Below, one piece after another: positions 7,344-16,195 of a DNA stretch of 33,307 nt. Source of the DNA: a bacterium (GTDB taxonomy: Bacteria; UBA8248); assembly GCA_030922375.1 (NCBI GenBank), contig JAVEPB010000112.1, forward strand, positions 1 through 33,307, given 5' to 3'. Within the stretch, counting starts at the first letter, position 1, and the number at the start of each line of letters is the position of its first letter. A program made the position numbers and the translations under genes. A model generated the notes under the pieces. The model ran no database searches and was not told the origin of the DNA. It saw only the letters and a list, made by a program, of their open reading frames with translations.

Positions 7344-8884
7344 CTATTTCACGGCCGCGAGGGAGACGGCGGGAAGATAGATTCGCTCGTCGGGGCGGGG
7401 AGTCCATCTGACGCGGGGGCTCAGGCCGTAGAAGTCGTACTGATTCCAGAGGAATATCCAGGGCGCCTCCTCGCGGACGATGCGCTGGAGGCGACGGCTA
7501 ATCTCCTTCCGCTCCCGGAAGTTGAAGGTCTGGCCCAGGCGAAGGTAGCCGCCAATGAAGGCCGGGTTGATCCAGTGGGTCAGGTTGCTGTGAAGGCGGG
7601 GTCTGAGGACGCCGAGATCGAGTTCTTCGTTAAAATCGGAGCTAAAGCCGTGGAAGTAGAGGGCGGAGAACGAATTTTTTCTCCGCCGGGAGAGATAGTC
7701 CGGCCAGTCGAGAGGGATGACCTTCACCTTGATCCCCACGGCGCGGAGGTATTTGGCCACTGCGGCGGAAATTTCCCGGCCCTTGAGATAGCGCGCGGCG
7801 GGAACGTCGAGCCCCACCGAGAGGGCCCTCCCGAATCTCTCGAGAATCCCGTCTCCGTCGGTGTCTCTGAGGCCCGCCTCTGCGAGCAGCGACTTCGCCT
7901 TTTCCGGGTCGTAGGGATAGGGCTCGATCGACGGGTCGGCATGGGGCGCGTTCACGACGGAGGCCAGCCGCTCTCCGTGGCCGTAGAGGAGCCTCCGGGC
8001 GATCTGGCGAAATCTACGGCGTAGTTCATCGCCAGGCGAACTCTTTTGTCTTTGAAGGGATCGAAATTCTGACGGATGCCGATGTATATCCGGCGGCCTC
8101 CTTGAATGGCCTTCATTTGGTTGCCCCGCCCCCGGGCGGCCACCAGGCCCTGATGGGGCGAGATGGTGGTGATGATGTCGGCCTTGCCCGCCTCGAGGGC
8201 GGCGACGCGGTCACTGGCTTTGGGGACAGTGCGCCATATGGCGGATCGGACGCCGGGCCTGCCCCGCCACCATTCCTCCCTTGCCTTCAACCGGATGTCG
8301 CCGCCCCGAGGCCACCCAGTCAGTTCGTAAGGCCCCGATCCCACCGGCTTGCGGCGGACCTCCCCGGGCGGTTTCTCGCCGTAATACCGGGGCGGGAGCA
8401 TGAAAACGTTGGTGAGCCAGGTGGGCAAGGTGGCGACGGGCCGCAGGGTGTGAATGCGGACGGTGTGGGTGTCAACAATTTCGACCCGGTCCAGCGCGAT
8501 CCGCCGGGGGACGGTGATGCTCGGCTGGAGCTTGGCGTTCACCATCCGTCCGAAAGTGAACCTCACCGACTCGGCTTCGAAGGGCTCGCCGTTCGAGAAG
8601 CGGACCCCCCTCCGGAGATGAAAAGTCCACGCCCGCCTCGTATCGTCAACCTCCCACCGCTCGGCGAGGCCCGGCCCGAGGGTCATGTCGTCGCGCCGGA
8701 CGACAAGGGCGTCGAAAACATTCATCAGGGCGCTCAACTCGATCGTCGAGGTCGCAAAATGCGGATCGAGGGTCCGCGATTCGACCGGGGCGAGAATAGT
8801 GAGTGGGCGTTCTTCCCCCTTCCCGCAGGAGAGAAGTAAGCCCGCGAGGGCCGCCAGGTAGAGACTCCGCCACAGGCGCTTCAT
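7344..8884 (-). CDS. ABC transporter substrate-binding lipoprotein, family 5 (frameshifted)
   Basis: A periplasmic solute-binding protein of the oligopeptide/dipeptide/nickel family (SBP_bac_5), about 513 residues once repaired. The N-terminus has a lipoprotein signal with lipobox LLLSC at about residue 20. Family landmarks: ESRTLDPHFATS, GLAERWEVDDTRRAWTFHLRRG, FSNGEPFEAESVRF, then after the break DPEKAKSLLAEAGL. Reading shifts near 8003-8014: adding one T to the TTT run restores the expected NYAVD-FRQIARRLLYGHG. The upstream frame stops at 7952 and the downstream frame opens at 7955. No permease or ATPase gene adjoins it, so it is an orphan. No clear ribosome site precedes the ATG (CCTCTCTCC). 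Either sequencing error or a decaying gene. Confidence 0.85.
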
Positions 8885-9079
8885 GGAGAGAGGGGACCGG
8901 TATAGATCGGCGCCCGTTTTGGATGACGCATCGTGCGGCCCCCCGATTGTGAATCATGCCCTGTGTTAAATATAGGCTTTCGTGGCGCATTGGCGAAGCC
9001 GCGGAGGGGGAGAATTTTCAATTCGGAGTTAAAGAGCCGTACGGCCCCGGGGATAAAAAGGCGCCGCGGCTATTTCCTT

Positions 9080-9427
9080 TTAGGCGCGGCTAATTTTTTT
9101 GGCAACCAGCTTTTCCAGCTCCTCGAAAAGTTTCTTCTGCTCGGTCTCATCCATCAGCATGAGAAGGCCGACGTGGTACATGCCGGGGCGTTCCTTGACC
9201 TCCCGGCTCCAGGCCTTGAGCGCCTTGAGTTTCTCGAAACTCAAGCCCGAAACCTTGAAGGAAATATCGATTTCGGAATTGCCCTGGGGGTCGTTGGGAA
9301 CGATGACGTGAAACCCGGAGGCCGACACATTTTCGGTGACGACGGGGGTGTCCGAGAGCGCGGGGATTTCGAGCTCGATGGGGATTTCGTACCGCGGGTC
9401 CCGCCGGCTGGCGGTTCGTGCGTTCAT
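9080..9427 (-). CDS. PilZ domain protein (c-di-GMP receptor candidate)
   Basis: A 115-residue single-domain PilZ protein. The c-di-GMP-binding signature is present: an RRDPR arginine cluster near residue 8-12 and NVSASGF (D/NxSxxG) near residue 35-40, followed by a beta-barrel sequence and a Lys-rich C-terminal helix (KKLFEELEKLVAKK). The ATG at 9427 is chosen because CAGGAG precedes it by eight bases; the open frame runs ten codons further upstream without a ribosome site. It shares the R-R-x-x-R / D-x-S-x-G arrangement with the second PilZ protein at 18652-19119. Probably a cytoplasmic switch; its output partner is unknown. Confidence 0.87.
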   Translation of the reverse strand: MNARTASRRDPRYEIPIELEIPALSDTPVVTENVSASGFHVIVPNDPQGNSEIDISFKVSGLSFEKLKALKAWSREVKERPGMYHVGLLMLMDETEQKKLFEELEKLVAKKISRA

Positions 9428-9490
9428 GAAGAATGCTCCTGGGCAAGGCGAGGCCATTAATTATTGTAATAATAGCACCTTTAATCAAAA

Positions 9491-10141
9491 TCATAAATGA
9501 GGCGAATCAGCGGTGCGGCCAGCCATGGCGCGGGTCCGCCAAACGGCCGTGAGCAGCACGCCGGCGCAGATGACCCAGAGAAAATCAAAGTCCTTCCGGT
9601 AGCCCTCCTCCGGGTGGATGAACAGGTTTCCCCAGATGAGAATTGACAGCGCGTAACCGCCCAGAATCAGCAAATGGGCGCGGACACCGCCGCTCGTGCG
9701 GGCCGGTTCGCCCCTCTCCTTCAGCGCGCAAAGGTGCCAGGCGGCAGCGGCGAGATGCCAAAGGGCGAGGGCCGAGAAAATGATCAGGGTCGAGGATTCG
9801 GGCCGGGGCCCCGCCGTCGTGATCAGCATGACATAGAGCAGGAACGCCATCGCCAGATCGAGCAGGCACCTCGGGCCGCTCCACCTCAAATGATCCGCCA
9901 GCCGGTATTCGTAGGCCGCGGTGAGGCGGAAATAGGCGCACGCCGCGTAGGCGAAGAACACAAAAAAACATGCGGCGAAAAACAACTGGGCGGCGAAACC
10001 GGGCCAGTCGCGCCCCGCGGCCAAAACAACGAGGGAGCGGTGCAGGGTATTCATGCCGAAAAGGGCTGTGCCTCCGAAGACGACCCCGAGGAGGAAACAC
10101 CATCGTGCTGAAAAATCGCCCGTGTCATTCGTCTCGCTCAT
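9491..10141 (-). CDS. Integral membrane protein of unknown function
   Basis: A 216-residue hydrophobic protein with about six predicted membrane helices (for example CFLLGVVFGGTALFG, LFFAACFFVFFAYAACAYF, LLDLAMAFLLYVMLITTAG, LLILGGYALSILIWGNLF, FDFLWVICAGVLLTAVW). I do not recognise the family. Conserved-looking charged residues lie in loops (GYRKDFDFLW). It is 53 bases downstream of the CtBP-type dehydrogenase on the same strand and may be the last gene of that unit. Confidence 0.75.
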   Translation of the reverse strand: MSETNDTGDFSARWCFLLGVVFGGTALFGMNTLHRSLVVLAAGRDWPGFAAQLFFAACFFVFFAYAACAYFRLTAAYEYRLADHLRWSGPRCLLDLAMAFLLYVMLITTAGPRPESSTLIIFSALALWHLAAAAWHLCALKERGEPARTSGGVRAHLLILGGYALSILIWGNLFIHPEEGYRKDFDFLWVICAGVLLTAVWRTRAMAGRTADSPHL

Positions 10142-10194
10142 CGCTCAGCCTCGCACATCGCCCGCCCCGGTCCCGGCGATTGCTCACCGGGCCA

Positions 10195-11172
10195 CTAGGC
10201 TACGCGGTTCTTGGGTTTTTTTCCGCTGAGCACCCTCAAGACCTCCTCGGCGGATTTGCGGCGAAGCTCCTCCATCGCGGCGGTCGAATACCAGGAGCTG
10301 TGCGGGGTGATCACGCAGCCGGGAATCCCGAGAAGCGGGTGTTTTTTCGAGGGGGGTTCCTCTGAGAGGACATCGAGGCCCGCCCCGCGAATCCCGCCCG
10401 AGCGAAGGGCTTTCCTGAGAGCGACCTCGTCGATGAGTTCGCCCCGGGCGACGTTGATGAGGACCGCCTCGTTTGTCATCTTCTTGAGCGCGGCCTCGTC
10501 GATCATTCCGCGCGTTTTGGGGATGAGCGGGGCGTGAAGGGTGATGTAGTCCGAGGCGCGGAGGAGTTTTGCCATCCCCACCGCCTCGGCCTTGAGGCGC
10601 TTGAACGCCGCATCCGGGGCGAAGGGGTCGTGCGCCAGGATTTTCATGCCGAAGGCGCGCGCCTTTCTGCCGATGGCGCTGCCGATGCGCCCGATGCCGA
10701 CGATGCCGAGGGTGGAGCGGTTCAGCGGCTGAATCGGCCGGAGGGGAGCAATGCCCCAGCCCCCGCCCTCGGTGATCCCGGCCCCTTCGGAGAGTTTTCT
10801 CGCGAAGGAGAGAATCAGCGCCATCGCGTGGTCCGAGACCTCTTCGATGCAGTAGTCGGGCACGTTCGTGACCGTGATTCCTTTTTTTTTCGCGGCGTCG
10901 AGGTCGATGTTGTCCACCCCGATCCCGGCGCGCGAGAGGATGCGGCAGGCGCCGAGCTCCTCGACGACATCGGCGGTGAAGTCCGGGACCGAGCCGATGA
11001 GGACGGCCTCGGCCTCGCGGCAAAGTTCGATCGCGGCCGACGGGCTGTCGGCCATCCCGCGCACGATGCGGCAGCCGAGGGGGCCGAGAATTTTTTCCTC
11101 AAGATGGAGATCGGGGTAGCGGACGCCCGCGAGGGCGACGAGGGGGCCTGACCCCTTTTTTGCCTTAGCCAT
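10195..11172 (-). CDS. D-2-hydroxyacid dehydrogenase, CtBP-like
   Basis: A 325-residue NAD(P)-dependent dehydrogenase of the D-isomer-specific 2-hydroxyacid family, cytoplasmic, interconverting 2-hydroxy- and 2-oxoacids. The Rossmann motif GIGRIG falls at residues 159-164. The catalytic triad is recognisable as Arg in INVARGELID, Glu in LDVLSEEPP and His in ITPHSSWYS. The HSSWYS form is typical of the CtBP-like branch rather than of phosphoglycerate dehydrogenase, and the ACT domain of SerA is absent. AGAGAGG lies six bases before the ATG. It follows the ABC importer and VOC genes on the same strand, suggesting a role in processing an imported acid, but that is inference. Confidence 0.9.
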   Translation of the reverse strand: MAKAKKGSGPLVALAGVRYPDLHLEEKILGPLGCRIVRGMADSPSAAIELCREAEAVLIGSVPDFTADVVEELGACRILSRAGIGVDNIDLDAAKKKGITVTNVPDYCIEEVSDHAMALILSFARKLSEGAGITEGGGWGIAPLRPIQPLNRSTLGIVGIGRIGSAIGRKARAFGMKILAHDPFAPDAAFKRLKAEAVGMAKLLRASDYITLHAPLIPKTRGMIDEAALKKMTNEAVLINVARGELIDEVALRKALRSGGIRGAGLDVLSEEPPSKKHPLLGIPGCVITPHSSWYSTAAMEELRRKSAEEVLRVLSGKKPKNRVA

Positions 11173-11206
11173 GAAAAACCTCTCTGCTGGTCGGTATGAA
11201 CGAGGC

Positions 11207-11593
11207 CTAATGATCCGGCCTCATGATGAGTTCGATGTGGACCCCGTCGGGGCCGCTCAGGTGGAGGACGCCGTAGCCGGGGCGCGGCGTCCGGGGGCCG
11301 TCGTAAATATCGGCGCCGCGCTCTCTTAAGACCTTGTCGGCCGCCTCGATGTCGTCCACCCGGAAGCAGAAATGATCGGCCCCATGGTAGGGGGATTTCG
11401 GGGCGGGCGCCCACTCCTCGCCGGGGCGGATCTCCTGGACCATGATGTTCACCCCGCCGATGTCGAGGCGGACGGCCTCGCCGCCCCGGATGTCGTGGCG
11501 CTCGACCTCGACGGCGTCGAATAAGAGTTTGTACCACGCGACGGTCCCGGCGGGGTCGGCGGCATGGTGATGAATGTGGTCGTGTCGGAACAT
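11207..11593 (-). CDS. VOC superfamily (glyoxalase/dioxygenase fold) protein
   Basis: A 128-residue vicinal-oxygen-chelate protein. Plausible metal ligands are His near the N-terminus (DHIHHHAADP), His in GADHFCFRVDD and Glu in GVHIELIM. It contains two beta-alpha-beta-beta-beta modules as in glyoxalase I or fosfomycin-resistance-type enzymes; the reaction cannot be specified. GGAGAAG precedes the ATG. It is 13 bases downstream of the ABC permease stop and 34 bases upstream of the dehydrogenase, so it is very likely cotranscribed with both. Confidence 0.88.
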   Translation of the reverse strand: MFRHDHIHHHAADPAGTVAWYKLLFDAVEVERHDIRGGEAVRLDIGGVNIMVQEIRPGEEWAPAPKSPYHGADHFCFRVDDIEAADKVLRERGADIYDGPRTPRPGYGVLHLSGPDGVHIELIMRPDH

Positions 11594-11606
11594 GCGCTTC
11601 TCCGGT

Positions 11607-12422
11607 CTAGAGCTCTCTCATCATTCCCCAGCGCTGGACGGTCGCCACCTCGAGCGAGCGGAGCACGAGGCGCTCCATCGCGAAGCCCAGGAAACCGATG
11701 ATGATGATGCCGCCGTAGATGACGGCGCTGTTCAGGGTCTCCTGGGCGTCGAATATACGCACCCCGAGGCCCATTTCGGGCGAGGCGAGCAGTTCGCCCG
11801 CCAGCAGGACGCGCCAGGCCCTGGCGATGCCGATCCGCCACCCCGCGATTACCACCGGAAGCGAACCGGGGAGCAGTACCCGCACCAGGAGAGCGAGACC
11901 CTTCGTCTCCATCGAGCGCGCCGCGTGCACCAGTGTTTCGTTCACCGTCTTCACGCCCACCCAGGTGTTCAGGATGATGGGAATCGAGGTGGCGAAGGAG
12001 ATGGTGATGACGACGGCCTGCTCCGTCAGGCCCCAGAAGAGAATCGTCGCCGGAAACAGGGCGATGCCCGGAATCACGCTGAAGAAGTTGACGACGGGGA
12101 CGAAAATCCACTCAAAAGTCCGCGAGGCGCCCATCAAGATGCCGACGATGGTGCCGGCGATGAGTGCGAAGAACACAGAGATTAACAGGCGGACAATCGA
12201 GGTGCTGACGTGGGTGACCAATACGCCGTCGGTCACTTCCTCGACCATGGTGATGAAAATCGTGAAAATCCGCGGGAACAACTGGGTGGGGACCCACTCG
12301 TTCCAGCTCACGAACTCCCATATGCCGAGCAGGATCGCAATCGGAAGCAGGTTCTCTAGCACGGCCCTGGAGTAGAATTCTACCTTGGCCCCCCGGCTCG
12401 TTGTGGTGGTTTCGCCGTTCAA
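11607..12422 (-). CDS. ABC transporter permease, SsuC/TauC type
   Basis: A roughly 271-residue inner-membrane permease of the nitrate/sulfonate/taurine importer class. Helices begin at LLPIAILLGIWEFVSW. The cytoplasmic EAA loop that docks the ATPase is visible (LVHAARSMETKGLALLVRVL...LPGSLPVVIAG). It ends IIIIGFLGFAMERLVLRSLE, standard for the family. Start chosen as TTG at 12422 because GGAG lies about eight bases upstream; a GTG at 12473 would add 17 residues but has no ribosome site. It stands with the binding protein and ATPase as a three-part importer. Confidence 0.92.
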   Translation of the reverse strand: MNGETTTTSRGAKVEFYSRAVLENLLPIAILLGIWEFVSWNEWVPTQLFPRIFTIFITMVEEVTDGVLVTHVSTSIVRLLISVFFALIAGTIVGILMGASRTFEWIFVPVVNFFSVIPGIALFPATILFWGLTEQAVVITISFATSIPIILNTWVGVKTVNETLVHAARSMETKGLALLVRVLLPGSLPVVIAGWRIGIARAWRVLLAGELLASPEMGLGVRIFDAQETLNSAVIYGGIIIIGFLGFAMERLVLRSLEVATVQRWGMMREL

Positions 12423-12511
12423 TTTTTTGTCTCCGGAAAACTGACTCCCCGGCCCCCGGAGGCCGCGCCTCACAAGGACCGGGGAGATATGCGCTCAATG
12501 TCCGAGGATGA

Positions 12512-13568
12512 CTACATGCTGCCCGCTTTTTTGACGAAGCTGTTGTCGATGTAGTCGTAGAGGTTCGGCGTTGTTTTGATTTTGCCGAGTTTCTTGAGAA
12601 GCACCTGATTGGCCTTGAGGTCGGCCATCATCTCCTCGTTCCATACGTCGGTCTTGAACTTGAGGATTTTGATGAAGAACCGCGCGTCGGACATCGCGAG
12701 TTTCTTGCCGCGCCGGGTGCTGAACTTATGGTAAATCTTCGCGGCTTCCTCGCGGTTGCCCTCGATCCAACGCTTCGCCTTCACCCAGGCGCTAACGACC
12801 TTCTGGGTGATGCCGGGGTGTTTGGCGATGAAGCTCGAACGCGTATAGAGCATAAACGGATAGGGCACTTTCGCGACGCGGGCGATTTCCTCTTCGCCGA
12901 TGATCTGGCGGGCCAGTTTCCGGTTCAGGATGGATTTGGCGAACGGGTACCAGGGAACCGCGGCGTCGATGGTGCCCGTGCCCATGGCCGCGCCGATGCG
13001 CGAGGTGCGCATGAAGCGCATCTCGAAGTCGCTTTCCTTCAGGCCGATCTTGTCTATGTAGCGCAGCCAGGCGATGTGCGTGCCCGAGCCCTTCTGGATG
13101 GCGATCTTCTTGCCCTTGAGGTCGGCCATCGTCTTCGAGGTGGAGTCGCCGTTTTTAACCATGACGACGGCGAGGAATCCCGTATTGTTCCACGGTCACC
13201 GCCTTCATGTTCCAGCCCTTCGAGGCCCACTGGACGAGGCGTCCGTTCGATGTCGTGCCGAAGTCGAGGCTTCCGCCGTAGACCGACGAGAGCGCCATGG
13301 CGCCGGATTTGAGGGGCTTGCCCGTGGCGTTGAGGCCCTCGGCCTTGAGGAAGCCCTTCTGTAGCGCGACGATGGGTACGATGGCGGTTGCGCTCTCAGA
13401 GTAAGCCAGGCGAACCGTTTTGACGACCGCGCGCTCTTCCCGGAGGGGTTTATAGACGATTTTTCTTCTCTTTTTCTTGGCCGCATAGACGCCGGTGGGC
13501 ATTGCGATAGCTGACGCCACCAGGGCGATGAGGACGAACATCAGCCGCTTCCGGTTCCTTTGGTTCAT
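12512..13568 (-). CDS. ABC substrate-binding protein, NMT1/SsuA type (frameshifted)
   Basis: A periplasmic binding protein of about 351 residues for the adjacent importer. A Sec signal peptide (LMFVLIALVASAIAMPTGVYA) precedes a Lys-rich stretch and the family core: VRLAYSESATAIVPIVALQKGFLKAEGL, then after the break LKGKKIAIQKGSGTHIAW and a C-terminal helical half. The frame changes near 13190: dropping one G of a GG pair joins KAVTV to NNTGFLAVVMVKNGD. The upstream frame stops at 13155 and the downstream frame is open from before 13162. AAGGAG precedes the ATG at 13568. Ligand class may be sulfonate, taurine or pyrimidine-like; it cannot be chosen. Error or decay are both possible. Confidence 0.87.
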
Positions 13569-13602
13569 GGGTTGTCTCCTTGGTTGAGTGAGCCCCTGTG
13601 GC

Positions 13603-14400
13603 TCAGTTGTTGGAAGAATCGTTCTGACTTTCGATCAGGCTGGCGAGCCTGCGTTCGATTTCTACGAATTCGGGCGCGAGGATATCGCGCGGCCGCGGGA
13701 GGTTCACCTTGATCTCCTCAGTGATCCGCCCCGGGCGGGCGCTCATCACGATCACCCGGTCGGCCAGAAACGTCGCCTCGCGCACATCGTGGGTGATGAA
13801 CATGACGGTCTTCCTCGTCTGCTCCCAAACGTCCACGAGCACCTGCTGAAGATTGCCGCGCGTCTGGGCGTCGAGGGCGCCGAAGGGCTCGTCCATCAGC
13901 AAAAGCTCGGGGTCGAGCGCGAGGGCGCGGGCGATGGCCACCCGCTGGCGCATCCCGCCCGAGAGGCGGTTGGGAAACGTGTGCTCGAATCCCTGGAGCG
14001 ACATCATCCCGATGTAGTGGTCCACGATGCCGTTGTGTTTGTCCTCCGGAATTTTTTTCTGCTTCACGCCGTAGAGAATGTTTTCCCGAACTGAAAGCCA
14101 GGGGAAGAGCGCGAAATCCTGAAACACCATCCCCCGGTTCAGGCCGGGCTCGGAGAGGGGCTGACCGTCCAGGAGGATGTCTCCTCCGCTTTTGGGGTAG
14201 AGGCCCGCCATGATCATCAACATGGTGGATTTTCCGCACCCGCTCGGGCCGATGACGCAGACGAACTCGCCGTCGGCGATCTCGAGGTTCACGTTCTCTA
14301 TGGCGTGGACATGGCGGGAGTGGCCGAAGCCTTCGTTGACCACGAATGTTTTTTGAAGGCCGTTGATGACCAGTTTTGACGAGACGCTATTGGGGCCGAT
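13603..14400 (-). CDS. ABC transporter ATP-binding protein, SsuB/TauB/NrtD type
   Basis: The ATPase of the importer. Walker A is GPSGCGKST, the Q-loop is MVFQDFALFPWL, the signature is LSGGMRQRVAIARAL, Walker B is LLLMDEPFGALD, and the H-loop is MFITHDVREA. The stop at 13603 is secure; the start is not. Homology would place it near VSSKLVINGLQKTF, but no ATG, GTG or TTG occurs in frame between there and a TTG at 14490, which lies in a promoter-like element. I place it at an ATC codon (14400) nine bases after GGAGG; a rare start codon or an indel in the sequence are the explanations. It heads the cluster, 34 bases before the binding protein. Confidence 0.85.
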   Translation of the reverse strand: MGPNSVSSKLVINGLQKTFVVNEGFGHSRHVHAIENVNLEIADGEFVCVIGPSGCGKSTMLMIMAGLYPKSGGDILLDGQPLSEPGLNRGMVFQDFALFPWLSVRENILYGVKQKKIPEDKHNGIVDHYIGMMSLQGFEHTFPNRLSGGMRQRVAIARALALDPELLLMDEPFGALDAQTRGNLQQVLVDVWEQTRKTVMFITHDVREATFLADRVIVMSARPGRITEEIKVNLPRPRDILAPEFVEIERRLASLIESQNDSSNN

Positions 14401-14461
14401 GACGAAACACCTCCGGGCGCGGCGCTGTGCAAGGGTTCTGGAAATTTCAGGAAACGCCGCA

Positions 14462-14490
14462 ATTATAAGCTTTTGAGACGCATTCCGCAA
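14462..14490 (-). promoter_or_regulatory. Sigma-70-like promoter for the ABC importer cluster
   Basis: On the minus strand TTGCGG (14490-14485) is followed after exactly 17 bases by a perfect TATAAT (14467-14462). Initiation would fall near 14455, upstream of the GGAGG site of the ATPase gene. Confidence 0.6.
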
Positions 14491-14541
14491 TTTTTGCTTG
14501 GGGACTATGTGCCGGTATCAAAGGGGGTACTGCGAGGCAGC

Positions 14542-14575
14542 AAAAAAAAACGCGGCCCCCCGGGGGGCCGCGTTT
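14542..14575 (-). terminator. Intrinsic terminator of the ferredoxin gene
   Basis: A 24-base perfect palindrome (14550-14573, arms ACGCGGCCCCCC and complement) extends by flanking A/T pairs to 28 bases. On the minus strand it is followed by a run of nine T (14550-14542). It begins about 20 bases after the ferredoxin stop and insulates it from the ABC promoter 50 bases further on. Confidence 0.9.
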
Positions 14576-14596
14576 ATGTCTTTAAGGCGGTGGAAA

Positions 14597-14908
14597 CTAC
14601 CGGAGGCTATTGTCCGCCCGGCGCGGGGGGTCGTTCGCCGCGCGCGGCTCGACCGGCTCGTTGTTCTTGAATTCGGGGGTGAGATCGGCGTTGATCTGGG
14701 CCCATTCGAGATCGTCGTCTTCGCTCTCGAGAATCGCGTCGATGGGGCACTCCGGCTGGCAGACGCCGCAGTCGATGCACTCCTCGGGGTCGATAACCAG
14801 AAACTCTTTATCCTGGTATTCGCCGGGGTGCATGCAGTCCACCGGGCAGACGGTTACACAGGTGGCGTAGCGCTCTCCAAGGCATTTTTCACCGATAACA
14901 AACGTCAT
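14597..14908 (-). CDS. 7Fe ferredoxin ([3Fe-4S][4Fe-4S], FdxA type)
   Basis: A 103-residue cytoplasmic electron carrier. Cys9, Cys17 and Cys54 fit the [3Fe-4S] ligands; Cys21, Cys44, Cys47 and Cys50 fit the [4Fe-4S] ligands, in the motifs CVTVCPVDC and CIDCGVCQPECP. The CxxC Cys found at position 11-12 in many 8Fe relatives is replaced (CLGE), consistent with a 3Fe cluster. The C-terminal 40 residues are acidic, as in this family. AAGGAGGG precedes the ATG by about ten bases. It is transcribed alone with its own strong terminator. Redox partner unknown; the LLM oxidoreductase or SDR are not specifically implicated. Confidence 0.93.
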   Translation of the reverse strand: MTFVIGEKCLGERYATCVTVCPVDCMHPGEYQDKEFLVIDPEECIDCGVCQPECPIDAILESEDDDLEWAQINADLTPEFKNNEPVEPRAANDPPRRADNSLR

Positions 14909-15169
14909 ATGACAAACCCTCCTTCGATATATTTACCCAGTTCCCCGCACCGGTGTATACGGCGAAAAAGCGGCCGGTGGGAAAGTAAATGAACGTTGAA
15001 TTTAGCCGGAAAATAGTCCGATTCCCAAAAGCCACGGTGAATGTAACAGACCGTCTCCGGCCAAATCAAGTGGATAACCGCTTCGGCGGCGGAATTTGGC
15101 GCGCGCGCTACGAGGCGTACAAAGATACTAAAAACAATACATTAGAAATTGGTTGCCGCCCCGGCGGGC

Positions 15170-16060
15170 CTAGCCTTCGAGATTCGCCAGCCGCGCCGGA
15201 TTTCTCTTGACCATCCACTCGATGTCACCCTTGTCAACGCCGAGCTGAAGCATGGTGGCGATGAACATCCGGAGCATCTCCGGGGCCGTCGGGTTGAAGT
15301 CGTTCTGGGCGTCGGTGGTCATGATGCAGCGGTTCGCCCCGACGGCCTTGGCGGCGGCGACTACCGCCTTGGGGTCGAGGCCCTGCCACATCGGGAAGGC
15401 CGAGATCCAGGTGAACTCGATGATGTAGCCCAGGTCCGCGACCTCCTTGAGCTGCGCCTCGGTCGCCTCGACGATGTTGATGATCGGATGGGTGAAGATG
15501 AATTTCTTGAGGCCCACCTCGTGGGCCTTGCGCGCGAGGGCGACGCTCTCGGCCGCCGATATATGGCCGGTGGCGACGGCCACGTCGGCGTCGCGGGCGA
15601 GCTCGAGGATCGAGGTTACCTCGGGCAGAATTTCCCGGTTCTTGTCCCAGACCTCCATGCCGTTTCCGGGCGGAGTGTTCGCGAAGTTCTGCTTCACGCG
15701 GTTCGAGTAGGATTCGACCTTGATGTCGTTCGCCGCCGAGAAGGTGGGCATCCAGATGATCTTCACGCCCAGTTTAATGGCGCTCTCGGCCGTGAAGGGG
15801 CAAAAGCCGCCGACGTGGCCGTTCAGGACGATGCCGCCCAGCACATCGAGACCGGGGAAGGTTTCGTTGAGGATTCGAGCCTGCCCGATGGTGGGCCAGT
15901 AATGGCTCTTCATGGCGAAGCCCCGCATGCCCGCGTCGCGGGCGGCCCGGGCCCACTCGTGGTCGAGAAGCCGGCCCGACTCGCCGAGCGAGGTCTGGGG
16001 ATAGATGTGGGCGTGGAGATCGATTGAGCCTTCGAGCAAATCGTCGGCGAGGGTGCGCAT
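15170..16060 (-). CDS. Amidohydrolase-superfamily metal-dependent hydrolase (DUF6282-like)
   Basis: A 296-residue TIM-barrel hydrolase. Metal-binding motifs typical of the amidohydrolase/PHP-like fold are visible: DLHAHIYP near residue 14-21, KSHYWP near 51-56, ATGHIS near 165, FTHPIIN near 190, and TTDAQNDFNP near 250 with a candidate catalytic Asp. The overall pattern resembles the DUF6282 family of uncharacterised hydrolases, recalled from memory and not searched. No signal peptide. GGAGG lies eight bases before the ATG. It lies downstream of the mini zinc-ribbon gene with a 135-base gap; the two may be independent. Confidence 0.8.
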   Translation of the reverse strand: MRTLADDLLEGSIDLHAHIYPQTSLGESGRLLDHEWARAARDAGMRGFAMKSHYWPTIGQARILNETFPGLDVLGGIVLNGHVGGFCPFTAESAIKLGVKIIWMPTFSAANDIKVESYSNRVKQNFANTPPGNGMEVWDKNREILPEVTSILELARDADVAVATGHISAAESVALARKAHEVGLKKFIFTHPIINIVEATEAQLKEVADLGYIIEFTWISAFPMWQGLDPKAVVAAAKAVGANRCIMTTDAQNDFNPTAPEMLRMFIATMLQLGVDKGDIEWMVKRNPARLANLEG

Positions 16061-16195
16061 GGGTACAGCCTCCGGTCTATTTTTATGAAAATGATTTCTG
16101 TCGAGACGCCGGTATCATGCGCGATGGCGCGGACTGGAGCAAGGAGGACCGGGGCAAGGTGGCGGCGGAGCCGGCCCCATTCGAAGCCTCGTGCG

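Noticed and set aside
14989..15210. Plus-strand open frame of 73 codons
   Set aside because: It runs into the 3' end of the hydrolase gene in antisense and has no recognisable motif; composition does not support coding.
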